Assembly: GCA_902801155.1 (NCBI GenBank)
Contig: CADCHG010000030.1
Coordinates: forward strand, 32,422-84,638
DNA: 52,217 nt
Direction: 5' to 3'
Source of the DNA: an uncultured Prevotellaceae bacterium
Lineage (GTDB): Bacteria > Bacteroidota > Bacteroidia > Bacteroidales > Bacteroidaceae
The stretch's first letter is position 1. Every line of letters begins with the position of its first letter. The position numbers were made by a program, and so were the translations under genes. The notes below the pieces were generated by a model. It was not told where the DNA came from, ran no database searches, and saw only the letters and a program-made list of their open reading frames with translations. Below are positions 50,086-52,217 of the stretch, piece by piece.

Positions 50086-51570
50086 TTAAAGAATGCTCTT
50101 CACCGTCTCAAGCATTCCCTTGCTCTGTATGTCATTCAGGAAGCCTTCAACCATATCTGTGAGACCAGGGATGGTGTTGAGATTGCCGTGCTCGCCCCAT
50201 ATCCAGTCGGCTGCAAGTACGCCCTCTGCCACCTTGCGGGTATCGCCAGTTGCCCAGAGCTGTGTGAGAAGATCCATAATCTTCTGATCGTCGTTTGGCT
50301 GGATAGGTGCACCATCTGCACGTGTGCCACCCTTGTAGTAGGTGATGATAGCTGCAAGACCGAGTACGAGTCCCTTTGGCAACTCGCCCTTGCGCTCGAG
50401 GTAAACCTTGACTCCTGGGAGATCGCGTGCCTGGAACTTAGGGAATGAGTTGAGCATGATGCTTGTAACCTGATGGTCAACGTATGGGTTGTCGAAGCGC
50501 TCAAGAACATCGGCAGCAAACTTCTGAAGCTCGTCCATAGGGAGGTTGAGAGTCTGCATAAGCTCGTCATACTGCACCTTCTTGATATAAGGACCAACGA
50601 CCTCGTGATGAAGGGCGTCGCGAACAATATTGATACCAGAGAGGTAGGCAACAGGAGAGAGAACTGTGTGAGGACCGTTGAGCAACGTAACCTTACGCTC
50701 GTGGTATGGTGCCTCTGACTCAGCAATAAGTACGTTGAGACCTGCCTGATCTGCAGGGAATTCCTTACGAAGTTCCTCGCATGTCATGTTCTCAGCCTTC
50801 TCGATAACCCAGAGGTGGAATATCTCTGCCTGAACAACGAGGTTGTCTCTGTAACCGATCTTCTCCTGAATCTGGGTGATTTCATTACGTGGGAAGCCCG
50901 GAACGATACGGTCAACGAGGGTGGCGCATACATAGTTGTATTTCTCGAACCACTCAGAGAAAGCGGCTGCCTTTTCGCCGAAGTCTTCTTTCCAAAGCTC
51001 GATATACTTGCGGATGCAATCCTTGAGGTGATGGCCGTTGAGGAAGATAAGCTCACAAGGCATGATGATGAGGCCCTTTGAAGGATCACCGTTGAATGCG
51101 TTGAAACGATACCAGAGCAGCTGTGTCAGCTTGCCCGGATATGAAGATGCCGGAGCATCTGATAGCTTGCAGGCAGGATCGAAAGCGATACCAGCCTCAG
51201 TAGTGTTGGAGATGACGAAACGAATCTCCGGCTGTTCTGCGAGAGCCTGATATGCCCAATGCTGTGCGTATGGATCGATAGCACGGCTTACAACGTCGAT
51301 ACGGTCGAGTTGATTTACAGCCTCGCCATTGAGGCGTCCCTGAAGGTTTACGTGATAAAGGCAATCCTGACCGTTGAGCCACTGAACCATACCACGGTCG
51401 ATTGGCTGAACGATAACAACAGAACCGTTGAAGTTTGTCTTCGCATCCATGTTCCATACTATCCAGTCAACGAATGCGCGGAGGAAGTTGCCCTCACCAA
51501 ACTGTATTATTTTCTCAGGCATTACACTCTTAGGTGCAGTGCGTTTACTTAAAGCTGGTAATTGTGCCAT
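50086..51570 (-). CDS. uxaB: Tagaturonate reductase (altronate oxidoreductase)
   Basis: 494 residues, polyol-specific long-chain dehydrogenase family. The N-terminal IIQFGEGNFLRAFVDWIVW is the NAD-binding signature of UxaB. VISNTTEAGIAF, LVDRIVPGFPRNE and LLNGPHTVLSPVAYLSG mark the catalytic domain, whose conserved Lys is in ERKVTLLNGPH. It interconverts D-tagaturonate and D-altronate in galacturonate catabolism. No uxaA or uxaC is in the window. A TAATTTTGC -7 box is at 51624-51632 on this strand. Confidence 0.92.
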   Translation of the reverse strand: MAQLPALSKRTAPKSVMPEKIIQFGEGNFLRAFVDWIVWNMDAKTNFNGSVVIVQPIDRGMVQWLNGQDCLYHVNLQGRLNGEAVNQLDRIDVVSRAIDPYAQHWAYQALAEQPEIRFVISNTTEAGIAFDPACKLSDAPASSYPGKLTQLLWYRFNAFNGDPSKGLIIMPCELIFLNGHHLKDCIRKYIELWKEDFGEKAAAFSEWFEKYNYVCATLVDRIVPGFPRNEITQIQEKIGYRDNLVVQAEIFHLWVIEKAENMTCEELRKEFPADQAGLNVLIAESEAPYHERKVTLLNGPHTVLSPVAYLSGINIVRDALHHEVVGPYIKKVQYDELMQTLNLPMDELQKFAADVLERFDNPYVDHQVTSIMLNSFPKFQARDLPGVKVYLERKGELPKGLVLGLAAIITYYKGGTRADGAPIQPNDDQKIMDLLTQLWATGDTRKVAEGVLAADWIWGEHGNLNTIPGLTDMVEGFLNDIQSKGMLETVKSIL

Positions 51571-51690
51571 TGTTAGTTTTTTTTTGTATTAATAATAAAG
51601 TTAACGGAATGTTTTATGTGGTTGCAAAATTAATAAAATTTCACAATATAATCCGTGTTTTGGAGCAGAAAAATAATAAATTATAATTTA

Positions 51691-52217
51691 TTAACGTAGG
51701 CGCACGTCAACAATAAGCCCTTCGTTGGCAAGAATCGTGTTCTTGAAAACCTGTCTTGCTTCTTGCAGAAGCGGCTCGTCCGTGTTATATCTCTGACTAT
51801 AATGTCCGAGCATGAGTTGGGTGGCATTTGCATTTTTAGCAGTCATAGCGGCTTCCTTTGCGGTGGAGTGCAGATATTTTATGGCTTTCTCCTTAAAATC
51901 CTCAGTATAAGTGGATTCGTGGTATAGCAAGGTTACATCCTTTATCTTTTCTGCAAGTTCTGGGAAGTATCTTGTGTCGGAACAATAGGCGTATGAACGA
52001 ACTGGGTCTGGATCAGAGGTGAGAAGTTCATTTTTAATCACTTCACCTTCGGGGGAAGTCCAGTCCAATCCTGCCTTTATATTGTTGATCTGCGAGATAG
52101 GGATATTATAGAAATCAATCATATCACGACGGATATGTCGTGAGCCGGCCTTTTCCCTAAAGAGGAAACCGCAGCAATGCACTCTATGACAAAGAGGTAT
52201 GCTTTCCACGGTGAGAG
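51691..52217 (-). CDS. rnz: Ribonuclease Z, C-terminal part (cut by window end)
   Basis: About 175 residues, open at the right edge of the window. RNase Z motifs present: VESIPLCHRVHCCGFLF (exosite-side strand), AYCSDTRYFPEL with metal-ligand Asp, LLYHESTYTEDF and MLGHYSQRY with metal-ligand His. The N-terminal metallo-beta-lactamase HXHXDH motif lies outside the window. It trims the 3' ends of tRNA precursors. The first internal Met-like codon (GTG at 52209) is not the start. Confidence 0.9.
   Translation of the reverse strand, partial: LTVESIPLCHRVHCCGFLFREKAGSRHIRRDMIDFYNIPISQINNIKAGLDWTSPEGEVIKNELLTSDPDPVRSYAYCSDTRYFPELAEKIKDVTLLYHESTYTEDFKEKAIKYLHSTAKEAAMTAKNANATQLMLGHYSQRYNTDEPLLQEARQVFKNTILANEGLIVDVRLR

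Overview
The window looks like a chromosomal segment of a Bacteroidales bacterium close to Prevotella/Segatella. The evidence is promoters of the Bacteroidetes sigma type (TTG, 19-20 bases, TAnnTTTGC), almost no Shine-Dalgarno sites, a bS16 ribosomal protein with a long Ala/Lys-rich tail, DUF4835, DUF3127, DUF2400 and DUF4625 families, a TonB-dependent receptor and many short lipoproteins. I saw no rRNA, tRNA, CRISPR array, transposase or integrase.

Layout. 179-3365: operon of phenylacetate-CoA ligase, aminotransferase and PaaI-type thioesterase. 4675-10531: a probable metal-handling region with a His-rich secreted protein, a broken and an intact lipoprotein of unknown role, a His/Cys-rich membrane protein, a TonB receptor resembling zinc receptors, and two acidic His-rich DUF4625-like lipoproteins. 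10608-13286 (minus): porin and sodium:solute symporter. 13536-16103: second CoA ligase, tandem-ACT protein and omega-amidase. 16867-18662: nudC and mltG. 18916-20559: an antitoxin-like orphan and a membrane-anchored Mrr-type nuclease. 23219-28988: 5'-nucleotidase, rpsA and a SpoIIE-type phosphatase sensor. 29714-32725 (minus): mtaB, glycosyltransferase, nth. 33090-33541: two tiny lipoproteins. 33625-42433 (minus): a seven-gene run from dnaN to an ABC-F ATPase. 42652-44374: damaged DUF3127 gene, TetR regulator, rpsP. 45394-47396: two exported proteins of unknown role. 47541-52217 (minus): frameshifted cation diffusion facilitator, DUF2400 protein, tagaturonate reductase and a partial RNase Z.

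The most unusual content is non-coding. From 19185 to 22450 there are seven near-identical minus-strand promoters (TTG-N20-TAnnTTTGC, one of them reading TTTAC), each followed by a short, different RNA-like body closed by its own basal stem and a U-rich tract: in effect a tandem array of small structured RNA genes around the Mrr-like nuclease gene. Separately, five intergenic islands (3.4-4.1, 22.5-23.2, 29.1-29.7, 44.6-45.1 and 48.8-49.2 kb) carry tandem arrays with a strict 11-bp period and a GGA-containing core, usually beside a locus-specific word repeated in both orientations or a long near-perfect inverted repeat. One island sits next to the 3' end of the DUF2400 gene and another next to a decayed copy of that same 3' end, which suggests duplication and divergence. 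I cannot assign a function to either system from sequence alone.

Three genes carry frame disruptions (lipoprotein at 5221, DUF3127 at 42652, cation transporter at 47541). These may be real decay or assembly or base-calling errors, and reads should decide.
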